DNA of 6,346 bases, taken from the NCBI GenBank assembly GCA_003481775.1, contig QULU01000086.1, forward strand, positions 1-6,346. The letters are read 5' to 3'. This document shows positions 1 through 5,229 of the stretch, in pieces. The notes under the pieces are model-generated. The model worked only from the letters and a program-made list of their open reading frames with translations. It ran no database searches and had not been told where the DNA came from. The DNA comes from Clostridiaceae bacterium OM02-2AC. GTDB taxonomy: Bacteria > Bacillota_I > Bacilli_A > Erysipelotrichales > Erysipelotrichaceae. The stretch's first letter is position 1. Every line of letters starts with the position of its first letter. Made by a program: the position numbers and the translations under genes.

Positions 1-29
1 AATTCCCCGAGGATACTTTTCTTCGCCAT
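1..29 (-). CDS. Start of probable ParB-like partition protein (partial, cut by window edge)
   Basis: Only the first codons are present, reading MAKKSILGE before the window ends. The ATG lies one base after the parA stop codon, and a strong ribosome site (GGAGGTGAT, 35-43) sits inside the last parA codons, so the two genes should be translated as a coupled pair. A short basic MAKK-type start directly after a ParA gene is typical of ParB/Spo0J-like centromere-binding proteins. The identity is inferred from position and these few residues only; no ParB domain can be seen. Another ATG (34-32) in a different frame would be too close to the ribosome site and gives a less plausible peptide. Confidence 0.55.
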
Positions 30-30
30 A

Positions 31-753
31 TCATATCACCTCCAGTATTTCTTTTGTGAGCCTTTCGTAGTCTCTGGCAGCCTTCGATGTATACCGGTAG
101 CGATAAGAGAGCGGCGCATGATGCTGCCTTGCTCTTCGGACTGGTATCCGATTCTCCCGGATATAGGTGTCGAAGCATAATGTTCCGATATCCTCTTTCA
201 AAGCTGTGAATAGATTCTCTGCATATTTGCTTCTGTCCACCATCGTTGCCAAAACCCTGCAGCGGATGCTTTCCCCAAACAATGCCATCAGTTCCTGGAT
301 TGTCGTCATGACGCCTCTCATAGAATCGTCTTCCAGCAGGGTTGGGATGATGACCAGGTCACTGATCTTAAGTATTTCTGCGGTGAGCTTATTGAAATAG
401 GGCGATGTGTCGATGACGATGTGATCATAATCCTCTCGGATTGGTAATACCTGTTTTATCAAGATATCGTCCTGTACCTCTGTACTGGCAAGATAATCAT
501 TACCCGGCAGGATATCCAGATCTTTGAACCTTGTTTTGTAGATACACTTTCGTACCGGCATCCATTCCAGCATCCCGATGACAGTCCGGCTATACTTTCT
601 ACTCGTCAGCCCTTCGGTCGCATTGCATTGTGGATCCAGATCGATGAGCAGCACATGTTTCCCGTTCAGTGTGAGATCGTATGCTAGATTCTTGGCGGTC
701 GTCGTCTTTCCACTGCCACCTTTTCTGTTTGTTATAGCGATGATTTTATTCAT
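31..753 (-). CDS. parA: ParA-family partition ATPase (240 aa)
   Basis: This is a ParA/Soj-type ATPase that would segregate the plasmid or element by ATP-dependent binding to the nucleoid, together with a ParB-centromere complex. The deviant Walker A motif KGGSGKTTT is at residues 11-19 and includes the signature lysine K11. Walker A' is LLIDLDPQ at 35-42, and Walker B is IVIDTSP at 112-118 with D115. There is no N-terminal helix-turn-helix and the length of 240 aa suits the short Soj-like class. The open frame extends upstream to a TTG at 810, but the ATG at 753 has a good AAAGGAGA ribosome site (762-768) and begins right before the conserved first strand (MNKIIAIT), so it is chosen. The serine in KGGSGK replaces the more common valine. 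The gene is followed at once by a likely ParB gene and preceded by an inverted repeat that may be its operator. Confidence 0.93.
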   Translation of the reverse strand: MNKIIAITNRKGGSGKTTTAKNLAYDLTLNGKHVLLIDLDPQCNATEGLTSRKYSRTVIGMLEWMPVRKCIYKTRFKDLDILPGNDYLASTEVQDDILIKQVLPIREDYDHIVIDTSPYFNKLTAEILKISDLVIIPTLLEDDSMRGVMTTIQELMALFGESIRCRVLATMVDRSKYAENLFTALKEDIGTLCFDTYIRENRIPVRRARQHHAPLSYRYRYTSKAARDYERLTKEILEVI

Positions 754-761
754 GTCAGTTT

Positions 762-768
762 CTCCTTT
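762..768 (-). promoter_or_regulatory. Ribosome binding site that fixes the parA start
   Basis: The minus strand reads AAAGGAG eight bases before the ATG at 753. The alternative in-frame TTG at 810 falls inside an inverted repeat and has no comparable site, so this supports the 240-aa form of ParA. Confidence 0.75.
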
Positions 769-776
769 ACGTTTCT

Positions 777-784
777 GTTTTCGT
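777..784 (-). promoter_or_regulatory. ACGAAAAC leader element before parA
   Basis: The minus strand reads ACGAAAAC, with its first base 31 bases before the parA ATG. The same 8-mer precedes the nuclease gene and the 224-aa gene, and shortened forms precede two more genes. From the 8-mer to the ATG the parA and nuclease leaders align closely (ACGAAAAC, GAA, AAAGGA, AAAC, GA). Whether it acts in DNA or RNA is unknown; a purine-rich translation enhancer is the simplest explanation. Confidence 0.35.
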
Positions 785-789
785 TTTCT

Positions 790-810
790 TTGTACCAGTG
801 AGTGGTACAA
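790..810. repeat. Perfect 8-bp inverted repeat upstream of parA (candidate operator or centromere)
   Basis: The arms TTGTACCA (790-797) and TGGTACAA (803-810) are perfect complements separated by GTGAG. The repeat fills the gap between the stop codon of the 53-aa gene (811) and the parA leader. No T-run follows on either strand, so it is not an intrinsic terminator. Partition operons are commonly autoregulated at dyads before parA, and centromeres can also lie there; either role is inferred from position. It does not match the canonical chromosomal parS. Confidence 0.4.
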
Positions 811-972
811 TTAGTTCCGTTTTTCTATTTCTATGAATTGGATCTTCTTTTTGCTGTTTTGCTTTTTTGAAGGAGATATCTTGCTTTCCTCCACGATGAG
901 ATAATTCTCTTTGATGTTTTTTATAAGATCCAATCTTTCTTTTTCATGTATGTATTCAATACGTAAGATCAT
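811..972 (-). CDS. Small hypothetical protein, 53 aa, lysine-rich C-terminus
   Basis: This short frame reads MILRIEYIHEKERLDL at the N-terminus and ends in KKIQFIEIEKRN. An AAGGAAGGAAT ribosome site (975-985) precedes the ATG and overlaps the nuclease stop region, giving a 12-base gap to that gene. The first half (residues 1-30) looks like a beta strand followed by an amphipathic helix, then a Ser/Lys-rich linker (about 31-43), then a last strand. It sits between the thermonuclease gene and parA on the same strand and is probably co-transcribed. I do not recognise the family. Its tight spacing, ribosome site and clean codons make it more than a chance frame. The high lysine content would fit nucleic-acid or membrane-surface contact, but this is a guess. 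Confidence 0.6.
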   Translation of the reverse strand: MILRIEYIHEKERLDLIKNIKENYLIVEESKISPSKKQNSKKKIQFIEIEKRN

Positions 973-984
973 AATATTCCTTCC

Positions 985-1476
985 TTATTTCAGACTCCAG
1001 ATGCCAAGTCTCTCAGCCTTAGCTTTCTTTTCTGCTTCTTGCAATCTACCGGTATATTTATAGTCACCATATAGGTATGCGACCTTTGCATAACCTTTTT
1101 GTATCAGCTGTTCCTGCAGTAATTCATCATCTACGAACACCCACGCCAGACACCTTCCATACTTATCGTCCTTTTCTTTTTCATATTCCAAACGGATCTC
1201 TTTTGCGCTGCTGAGGGCATCACATGTATATCGGCTTGCTTCTTTGCCATAGGGTTGTACCGGCGTGTTTGGCTTTTTTGTCTCCGGTGTGTCGATGGCT
1301 AGGAACCGCACCGTCGTATCTTGCCCATCGATCATGAAATGGGCGGTATCGCCATCCGTACATTTTGTCAGCTTCACGCCTTCCTGTTCCAACGGCTGCA
1401 GTTTCTTCAATCCAGGTAATGCGGCTGATAGTATGATTGCCGATGCGATGATGATACGTCTGATATGTTTCTTCAT
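985..1476 (-). CDS. Exported thermonuclease (staphylococcal nuclease-like, 163 aa)
   Basis: This is an SNase-fold Ca2+-dependent phosphodiesterase that would cut DNA or RNA. By alignment from memory with Staphylococcus aureus nuclease, the catalytic and metal residues are all present: DGDT at 41-44, R57 in VRFLAIDTPE, D62 and E65, and R108 in DKYGR. The AKVAYLY (130-136) and C-terminal LGIWS (157-161) blocks are also conserved. Residues 1-25 form a basic start plus a hydrophobic stretch (about 8-21), consistent with a signal peptide or membrane anchor; there is no convincing cleavage motif. The length is normal for a single-domain enzyme. The start has an AGAAAGGA ribosome site about 10 bases upstream. 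Nucleases of this type are frequent on Gram-positive plasmids and conjugative elements, where their role is uncertain (nutrient use, DNA entry or competitor DNA removal). Confidence 0.92.
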   Translation of the reverse strand: MKKHIRRIIIASAIILSAALPGLKKLQPLEQEGVKLTKCTDGDTAHFMIDGQDTTVRFLAIDTPETKKPNTPVQPYGKEASRYTCDALSSAKEIRLEYEKEKDDKYGRCLAWVFVDDELLQEQLIQKGYAKVAYLYGDYKYTGRLQEAEKKAKAERLGIWSLK

Positions 1477-1496
1477 TTCTGTTTTTCCTTTCTTCC

Positions 1497-1504
1497 GTTT
1501 TCGT
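1497..1504 (-). promoter_or_regulatory. ACGAAAAC leader element before the nuclease gene
   Basis: Exact second copy of the 8-mer, 28 bases before the ATG at 1476. It lies in the 89-base gap after the 55-aa gene, followed by GGAAGAAAGGAAAAACAG and the start codon. Confidence 0.35.
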
Positions 1505-1565
1505 CTTATCCTTTATCAATGAGCTTCATGACATATGTTTCCGTTCCGTTCTATTCATGACGCTT

Positions 1566-1733
1566 TCACCTCTTCCAAGCATCTTGGAAGGTTTCCCACA
1601 TGAAGTGATAGACATTATGCAATCCTTTTTGTCGGATCCATTTCTGCATTTCGATATGCTGTGCATATCCGACACAGCCTTGATGTAAGTAGCCCAACAT
1701 ATGAAGTACGGCTGTTATCTTATGTTTCCGCAT
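1566..1733 (-). CDS. Small hypothetical protein, 55 aa, overlapping the upstream gene
   Basis: The frame starts at an ATG 19 bases inside the end of the 75-aa gene, so it is probably translated by coupling; there is no clear ribosome site of its own. The protein starts MRKHKITAVLHMLGYLHQGC and ends TFQDAWKR. It is rich in His, Trp, Tyr and Gln, with the look of a compact helical protein (HIEMQKWIRQKGLHNVYHF at 26-44). I do not recognise it. An internal ATG (M12) is a possible alternative start, also without a good ribosome site. A perfect 8-bp stem-loop (1572-1590) covers its last codons. The frame is supported by the overlap arrangement and by the lack of any other gene in this 239-base interval, but it could still be chance. 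Confidence 0.5.
   Translation of the reverse strand: MRKHKITAVLHMLGYLHQGCVGYAQHIEMQKWIRQKGLHNVYHFMWETFQDAWKR
1572..1590. repeat. 8-bp inverted repeat with 3-base loop at the end of the 55-aa gene
   Basis: CTTCCAAG (1572-1579) and CTTGGAAG (1583-1590) are perfect complements around CAT. In the minus-strand RNA it would form a tight hairpin just before the stop codon. No T-run follows, so it is not a standard terminator; it might mark an mRNA processing or stability point before the nuclease gene. It may also be coincidental. Confidence 0.3.
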
Positions 1734-1942
1734 AGGCATCTGACGAGATAGGTCGTTCCGCTTTTTCCTTCCCCGCTATGATCGATCGTGAGGAACTCAC
1801 AATCGTAACCCTCTTCTCGTAGGAGGGGCAATAATTCATCTCCGAGTTCTTTTGCGATCTTCCTTCCGATGGCACAATTACCGTATCTTTTCAGATGTGA
1901 TAGTACCCATGCAGGGACCCTTCCTGTTTTTGATTTCTTCAT
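1715..1942 (-). CDS. Small hypothetical protein, 75 aa
   Basis: An unusually strong ribosome site (AAGGAGG, 1950-1956) precedes the ATG. The protein begins MKKSKTGRVPAWVLSHLKRY and ends LVRCLCGNIR. It seems to have a helical half with basic residues (10-45, including KIAKELGDELLPLLREEGYD) followed by beta strands (CEFLTIDHSG at 48-57 and TTYLVRCLC at 63-71). Three cysteines lie at 48, 69 and 71, the last two as CLC, too few for an obvious zinc knuckle. The stop codon lies inside the next small gene, so the pair 1942-1566 behaves as a unit. No family is recognised; an element-borne accessory protein is the only inference from context. Confidence 0.7.
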   Translation of the reverse strand: MKKSKTGRVPAWVLSHLKRYGNCAIGRKIAKELGDELLPLLREEGYDCEFLTIDHSGEGKSGTTYLVRCLCGNIR

Positions 1943-1963
1943 GTCACACTACCTCCTTCTCCT

Positions 1964-1970
1964 GTTTCGT
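1964..1970 (-). promoter_or_regulatory. Shortened leader element (ACGAAAC) before the 75-aa gene
   Basis: The motif lacks one A relative to the full 8-mer. It starts 28 bases before the ATG at 1942, the same distance as in the nuclease leader, and is followed by AGGAGAAGGAGG. Confidence 0.28.
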
Positions 1971-1987
1971 CCAGTTCGAACAGTGAC

Positions 1988-2662
1988 TCACTCATAACAG
2001 AAATTTCCAAGGATCTCACGCAGCATAGCTTCCAGACGATATATATCCCTCGTCATCTTTATCTGCACATAGTCGATACTGTCGTCTTGCTTTGGCAGTT
2101 GTTTGAAACATTCTCGCAGGTGATACTGTAATTCCTGTTGATGTTCTTTCGTATAGCTGCGTAGGCGAGTTTCCACTTCCTTCCACGAGATCTTTTCATA
2201 TGTACAAACGCGCTGCAGGTCATTACAGCTGTTTCCGTATCCACCATCAAATTCGATACCACCATCCTCATCGATAGAAAAGTATACGCACTCATGATCC
2301 TGGTCTTCCATGATCACGCCATTCTCTACCATTGTTGCTTTTATCCATTCGAAGTAAAGGGGAGTATAGCGGAATGCCTCCTGTATACAGCGCTTCTGCG
2401 CATCTGTTTCCGCCTGTTGGAGTCCTTCAGTTTCTGTCAATGGGGTCGTATGATGCGGGTATAACGCCTCATTGCGTCTCTGATACCACTGATGTGCTGC
2501 TTCCGTCTCATCATCACCTCCGCGATGCTCATCAGATGCCACTAGATCATACACGAAGGATTCCAGCAGTTCGGAAACCTTCTGATCATGATGTGCTGCA
2601 GCTTTTACGAGTTGTTCTGCCTCTGTGGCTGTAAGTCTTAGTTTTATACTGTATTCTTTCAT
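1988..2662 (-). CDS. Hypothetical protein with RHH-like N-terminus, 224 aa
   Basis: Residues 1-43 (MKEYSIKLRLTATEAEQL then VSELLESFVYDLV) have the strand-helix-helix pattern of a ribbon-helix-helix DNA-binding or dimerisation segment, as in many small proteins of Gram-positive mobile elements. A variable acidic linker (44-56) leads to AAHQWYQRRNEALY (55-68), a block resembling the xANQWY segments I recall in element-borne orphan proteins. The middle (95-150) is acidic, with VYFSIDEDGGIEFDGGYGN at 125-143, and the rest (155-224) is mostly helical and charged. The overall charge is acidic. An AAGGA ribosome site precedes the ATG by about nine bases. It heads the left-hand minus-strand cluster after a 232-base gap. 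A transcriptional regulator or element-maintenance protein is possible, but no function can be assigned. Confidence 0.75.
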   Translation of the reverse strand: MKEYSIKLRLTATEAEQLVKAAAHHDQKVSELLESFVYDLVASDEHRGGDDETEAAHQWYQRRNEALYPHHTTPLTETEGLQQAETDAQKRCIQEAFRYTPLYFEWIKATMVENGVIMEDQDHECVYFSIDEDGGIEFDGGYGNSCNDLQRVCTYEKISWKEVETRLRSYTKEHQQELQYHLRECFKQLPKQDDSIDYVQIKMTRDIYRLEAMLREILGNFCYE

Positions 2663-2894
2663 GTTCTTGTCCTTCTTTCGTTTTCGTTAGCAAGGGGATG
2701 CCCCTCGAAAGGCTATCAATGGGGAAACTTATGGTTGTTCTATCTCTGCGAAAACACCCTTGCACAGATTCCTCAATGCTGCCTATTTTTTTGCAACTCC
2801 CTTATCTCTGCACATCTGCGTACATGCGCCACGGCTTGATTTCAGCCGTTTTAGGAGTTGTTTCCTCGATATCTGTTACTGGCGTACCTGCTGT
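2663..2894. other. Intergenic region upstream of the left-hand gene cluster
   Basis: This 232-base gap most likely carries the promoter for the minus-strand genes at 2662 and below, but no convincing -35/-10 pair could be read. It contains a short AGGGG-ATG-CCCCT inverted repeat (2694-2706) without a T-run. On the minus strand the frame of the 72-aa gene stays open for 30 codons after its stop, ending near 2806, without a usable start codon. Plus-strand frames here (starting 2698 and 2760) lack sensible ribosome sites. Confidence 0.45.
2680..2687 (-). promoter_or_regulatory. ACGAAAAC leader element before the 224-aa gene
   Basis: Exact third copy of the 8-mer, 25 bases before the ATG at 2662. 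Here it runs on into a second ACGAAA (tandem ACGAAAACGAAAG), then AAGGA. Confidence 0.35.
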
Positions 2895-3113
2895 TTAATA
2901 GATGATTATATCCTGCGAAGACTTATTTACGATCGTTCGCATATACGCCTTCACATCGTCCTCATTTTCACAGACTGCTAAAACAATATGTTCATCTGAT
3001 AAACGTGCTATTACATTGAATTTTCCCGGTAGATCAGCACTAGGTTTTACAAAAATATCATTACATTCAATGATTCGTGTATGTTCTTTGTTTAAAAATA
3101 TCATGTTTTTCAC
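2895..3113 (-). CDS. Small hypothetical protein, 72 aa
   Basis: The start has a good GAGGAGTG ribosome site (3111-3120 region). The protein begins MKNMIFLNKEHTRIIECNDI, has a probable central beta meander (FNVIARLSDEHIVLAVCEN, 32-50) and ends in a short helix (EDDVKAYMRTIVNKS, 51-65). This strand-rich layout with a final alpha helix resembles small orphan proteins common in Gram-positive phages and conjugative elements, but I cannot name a family. It is transcribed away from the plus-strand gene at 3173; only 59 bases separate the two start codons, so the two could share control. The minus strand reads TATAAC (3143-3138 region) as a possible weak -10. Confidence 0.68.
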   Translation of the reverse strand: MKNMIFLNKEHTRIIECNDIFVKPSADLPGKFNVIARLSDEHIVLAVCENEDDVKAYMRTIVNKSSQDIIIY

Positions 3114-3122
3114 TCCTCTTTA

Positions 3123-3128
3123 TTTCGT
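3123..3128 (-). promoter_or_regulatory. Core leader element (ACGAAA) before the 72-aa gene
   Basis: Only the six-base core is kept, 15 bases before the ATG at 3113 and followed by TAAAGAGGAGTG. It is the weakest of the five copies. Confidence 0.22.
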
Positions 3129-3134
3129 GTTTTC

Positions 3135-3143
3135 TGTTATAAT
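3135..3143 (+). promoter_or_regulatory. Extended -10 promoter for the plus-strand acidic gene
   Basis: The bases TGTTATAAT give a perfect extended -10 (TG-n-TATAAT). The -35 position 17 bases upstream (CCTCTT) is poor, which extended -10 promoters tolerate. Transcription would begin near 3150, giving a leader of about 20 bases that holds the AAAGGGGGGGAG ribosome site. Confidence 0.6.
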
Positions 3144-3172
3144 TGAATTGATGAAAGGGGGGGAGAGTTAAA

Positions 3173-3400
3173 ATGGAAGCAAGATTGCACTTGATAGATG
3201 GAAGTATCATAACGATTGATAATGAGACATACGTTGATTATGATGATATGCCTGTTGGCGATACCAAAGATGATCTATGTGCCTTTTATTACGACCTTAT
3301 GGATAAATCCATGGATCCATCTATCGTTTTGATCAAGGGAAATACAGAATATCATTTCCCTAGAAAATCAATTTCACATTTTGAAATACTCTCAGATTAA
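3173..3400 (+). CDS. Small acidic hypothetical protein, 75 aa (only plus-strand gene)
   Basis: The gene has its own extended -10 promoter, a purine-rich ribosome site (AAAGGGGGGGAG) and a terminator at 3418-3451, so it is a complete monocistronic unit. The protein starts MEARLHLIDGSIITIDNETY, carries an acidic stretch (YVDYDDMPVGDTKDDL, 20-35), a helix around 36-46, then strands (SIVLIKGNTEYHFP, 50-63; ISHFEIL, 67-73). Acidic residues outnumber basic ones by more than two to one. No family is recognised. The beta-rich layout looks loosely like that of the divergent 72-aa neighbour. Acidic small proteins on mobile elements are sometimes DNA mimics or anti-restriction factors, but nothing in the sequence proves this. 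Confidence 0.72.
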   Translation: MEARLHLIDGSIITIDNETYVDYDDMPVGDTKDDLCAFYYDLMDKSMDPSIVLIKGNTEYHFPRKSISHFEILSD

Positions 3401-3417
3401 GTTTATTGCATTCCTAT

Positions 3418-3451
3418 GGATCATATCTTTTTGCATATGGTCCTTTTATTT
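3418..3451 (+). terminator. Intrinsic terminator of the plus-strand acidic gene
   Basis: GGATCATAT (3418-3426) pairs with ATATGGTCC (3435-3443) through nine pairs, one of them G-U, around an 8-base loop, followed by TTTTATTT. It lies 17 bases after the stop codon at 3400 and between two convergent genes. There is no T-run on the minus strand, so it should stop only plus-strand transcripts. Confidence 0.7.
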
Positions 3452-3455
3452 ACTC

Positions 3456-5000
3456 TCATGTCACAGCTACATTTAATTCTTGTATCAAATACTCTAGAGC
3501 AATTTGAGCATAACCTATCCATTTTTCAAGCTGTTGTTGCCTTTGATAGGTGAGGCGTAGTCGATAGTCATCTGTTTCTTTTCTTTCCTTCAGCCTATCC
3601 ATGTAATCTTTTAATAAGAGCTTGAATCTGGAGGGATTCTGCTTGATATGCTGCAGGTCCCTCGTGATTTGAGATCTGTCGACCGCAAGGATATCGGCGA
3701 TATCCTTGTTCTTCAGATGATGTACGTTCTTCAGTTCACATACTCTCGTTCTCCTTTCCAGGATCTCCTGCTGTTTGGGTGTTAGATTCGTCAGTGTATT
3801 CTTGCGTTTCCTCTTGGCATACTCTGATTTCTTCAACCATTTCCGTTTGAGCACTTTTAGTTTTTTCTGCTCAGTCATCGTGATGTTCAATTTTGCGATG
3901 ATCTTCGCAATCGAACATTTGTGTCTCCCCGGTGATGGCCTGCAAACAGTTTCCACTTCCTTTTCAGACAAGGGCTGATGCATCTCCTTATTCAGCGCCA
4001 TAGCAAGGTCAACCGATTCCTTGATCGTATATCCCGACCAGACGGCTCTTTCTCTTACAAGATATAGCAGCATCTCTCGGTATCCTTCATACTGGCCGTT
4101 ATGATTCCTTAAGATGATCAGCTTTCGCATGTCTTCGTAGAAATCTTTAAAATAAGGTTTCCTCGCCGATATGTCCTTTTTCACTTCCTTCTCCGGCTTC
4201 TTCTTTTCCTTTTTCTTCAGCCGATGTTGCTTGACCTCCTCCTGTGACCAGGGGAGCATTTCAATGAAATCCTGGATACGGTAATCCGTATCCTCATACT
4301 GCAAGATCCTTACCTGTCTTCCGGATTTACTGTTGATCGTACCGGGTAGTCGTATCACCTGCGTGATGAGCATCGCACCGGCATCGATACATAATTCTTC
4401 AAAACGGATATAGAACGCCTTCATGATTGCTCTGTAGAGACCTTCCATATGGTAGGAACAATGCTGGAATGCATAGATGACATAAAGACCACGACCGGAA
4501 TCCATGACAGCAGTCGGAGGGAAGGGAAGCTTGTCCTTTACCTTCTTTTTGTAAAATCTTTCAGCTTCCCAGTCCATAAACCTGTCATCCTTGTAATAGT
4601 CAAAATCCAATACCATAGCATTGATATGTCTGACATTACTGCCTGCTTTCTTAGGCTTATAAAAGCTATTGATTGAATAATAGACATCTTCCGTTTGAGC
4701 AAACATCATTTCTTCACATTGGTCTAGAAAGATAGAGTTCTGTAGCATATGATCATACATACATCGTTTTCCTTTATCCATCCGGATATGTTCACAATCC
4801 GTTAGCAAAGCTTTTGCGCCGGCCGGAGTGATATGCAGCTGCTTTACGGCCGTTTGCATATCCATACCTTTACATAAAAGAGACATCAGCTCTTCCAATC
4901 TTTCATACCTCGATTTTTCCTCCCAAGTGGTGAGGATGGATGAATAACAGGTATCATCAGCACCGGCATGGATCTTTTTGATGAGATCGATTGCTTTCAT
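3456..5000 (-). CDS. Primase-like (AEP/PriCT) replication protein, 514 aa
   Basis: This is probably the replication initiator-primase of the element. The central region (about 105-250) has archaeo-eukaryotic primase features: MVLDFDYY (129-136) supplies the metal-binding D132 and D134, DSGRGLYVIY (167-176) matches motif II, and CIDAG (204-208) with IRLPGTINSKSG (216-227) matches motif III and the RxPGT-N block of plasmid primases. The histidine often found in motif II appears to be Y173. After a lysine-rich linker (261-276), residues about 288-356 resemble a PriCT domain (QPLSEKEVETV, 342-352). A helix-turn-helix follows (NKDIADILAVDRSQITRDLQ, 431-450), then a coiled basic tail. The start is two bases after the previous stop with a weak site (GGGAAA), suggesting translational coupling. 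Origin melting, primer synthesis and origin binding in one protein are inferred. A primase carried by an integrated element rather than a free plasmid is equally possible. Confidence 0.8.
   Translation of the reverse strand: MKAIDLIKKIHAGADDTCYSSILTTWEEKSRYERLEELMSLLCKGMDMQTAVKQLHITPAGAKALLTDCEHIRMDKGKRCMYDHMLQNSIFLDQCEEMMFAQTEDVYYSINSFYKPKKAGSNVRHINAMVLDFDYYKDDRFMDWEAERFYKKKVKDKLPFPPTAVMDSGRGLYVIYAFQHCSYHMEGLYRAIMKAFYIRFEELCIDAGAMLITQVIRLPGTINSKSGRQVRILQYEDTDYRIQDFIEMLPWSQEEVKQHRLKKKEKKKPEKEVKKDISARKPYFKDFYEDMRKLIILRNHNGQYEGYREMLLYLVRERAVWSGYTIKESVDLAMALNKEMHQPLSEKEVETVCRPSPGRHKCSIAKIIAKLNITMTEQKKLKVLKRKWLKKSEYAKRKRKNTLTNLTPKQQEILERRTRVCELKNVHHLKNKDIADILAVDRSQITRDLQHIKQNPSRFKLLLKDYMDRLKERKETDDYRLRLTYQRQQQLEKWIGYAQIALEYLIQELNVAVT
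3686..3708. repeat. Perfect 23-base palindrome inside the replication gene
   Basis: CAAGGATATCG (3686-3696) and CGATATCCTTG (3698-3708) are perfect 11-base complements around one G. It falls in the codons for NKDIADILA of the protein's helix-turn-helix. It could be a binding site for the replication protein itself or part of an origin, or a coincidence of the repeated residues DI-A-DI. Confidence 0.4.
4274..4293. repeat. 8-bp inverted repeat inside the replication gene
   Basis: GGATACGG and CCGTATCC are perfect complements around TAAT, within the codons for DTDYRIQ. A repeat of this size is expected about once by chance in a window of this length, so no role is claimed. Confidence 0.25.
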
Positions 5001-5002
5001 AT

Positions 5003-5224
5003 CTATTTCCCACTGTTCTGTCCGATTTTATAAGCTGCAGCACAGGCAATGATTACACCGAGACATATCAGTATAAATGAGTGTAAATTGAATTCATCCT
5101 GTAACAATGCAATAAAGAATGTCTCCATCACTGTTATCACATATAAAGGAAAAGTATTGTACAATGTTTCTTCATCTGTTTTTGAAATCATTCTTGGTTT
5201 GAAAAAGATATTTCTCTTCGCCAT
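5003..5224 (-). CDS. Small two-helix membrane protein, 73 aa
   Basis: The protein starts MAKRNIFFKPRMISKTDEE and has two hydrophobic segments: about residues 22-42 (TLYNTFPLYVITVMETFFIALL region) and about 47-68 (LHSFILICLGVIIACAAAYK region), joined by a short acidic loop (QDEFN). The basic N-terminus suggests it stays inside, so both ends would face the cytoplasm. An AGGAAG ribosome site overlaps the stop of the RHH gene five bases upstream, and the replication gene begins two bases after its stop, so it is locked inside the replication operon. I do not recognise it. Anchoring replication or partition complexes to the membrane, or a holin-like or toxin role, are all possible; the operon position favours the first, as inference only. 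Confidence 0.7.
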   Translation of the reverse strand: MAKRNIFFKPRMISKTDEETLYNTFPLYVITVMETFFIALLQDEFNLHSFILICLGVIIACAAAYKIGQNSGK

Positions 5225-5229
5225 GTTAT

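Noticed and set aside
754..810. Longer ParA starting at the TTG at 810
   Set aside because: It would translate the inverted repeat and leader; the ATG at 753 has the ribosome site and fits the family's N-terminus.
1220..1519. Minus-strand frame of 99 codons overlapping the nuclease
   Set aside because: It is the alternative frame of a nuclease gene whose catalytic residues are all intact.
1506..1558. Two tiny minus-strand frames (10 and 7 codons) joined by ATGA, as a possible leader peptide
   Set aside because: Too short, without ribosome sites and without the codon runs or competing hairpins of a leader peptide.
2059..2634. Frames on both strands inside the 224-aa gene
   Set aside because: Shadows of a longer frame that has a good ribosome site and sensible domain layout.
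2698..2981. Two plus-strand frames (starts at 2698 and 2760)
   Set aside because: They have no properly spaced ribosome site and overlap the end of the 72-aa gene; the residue mix is not gene-like.
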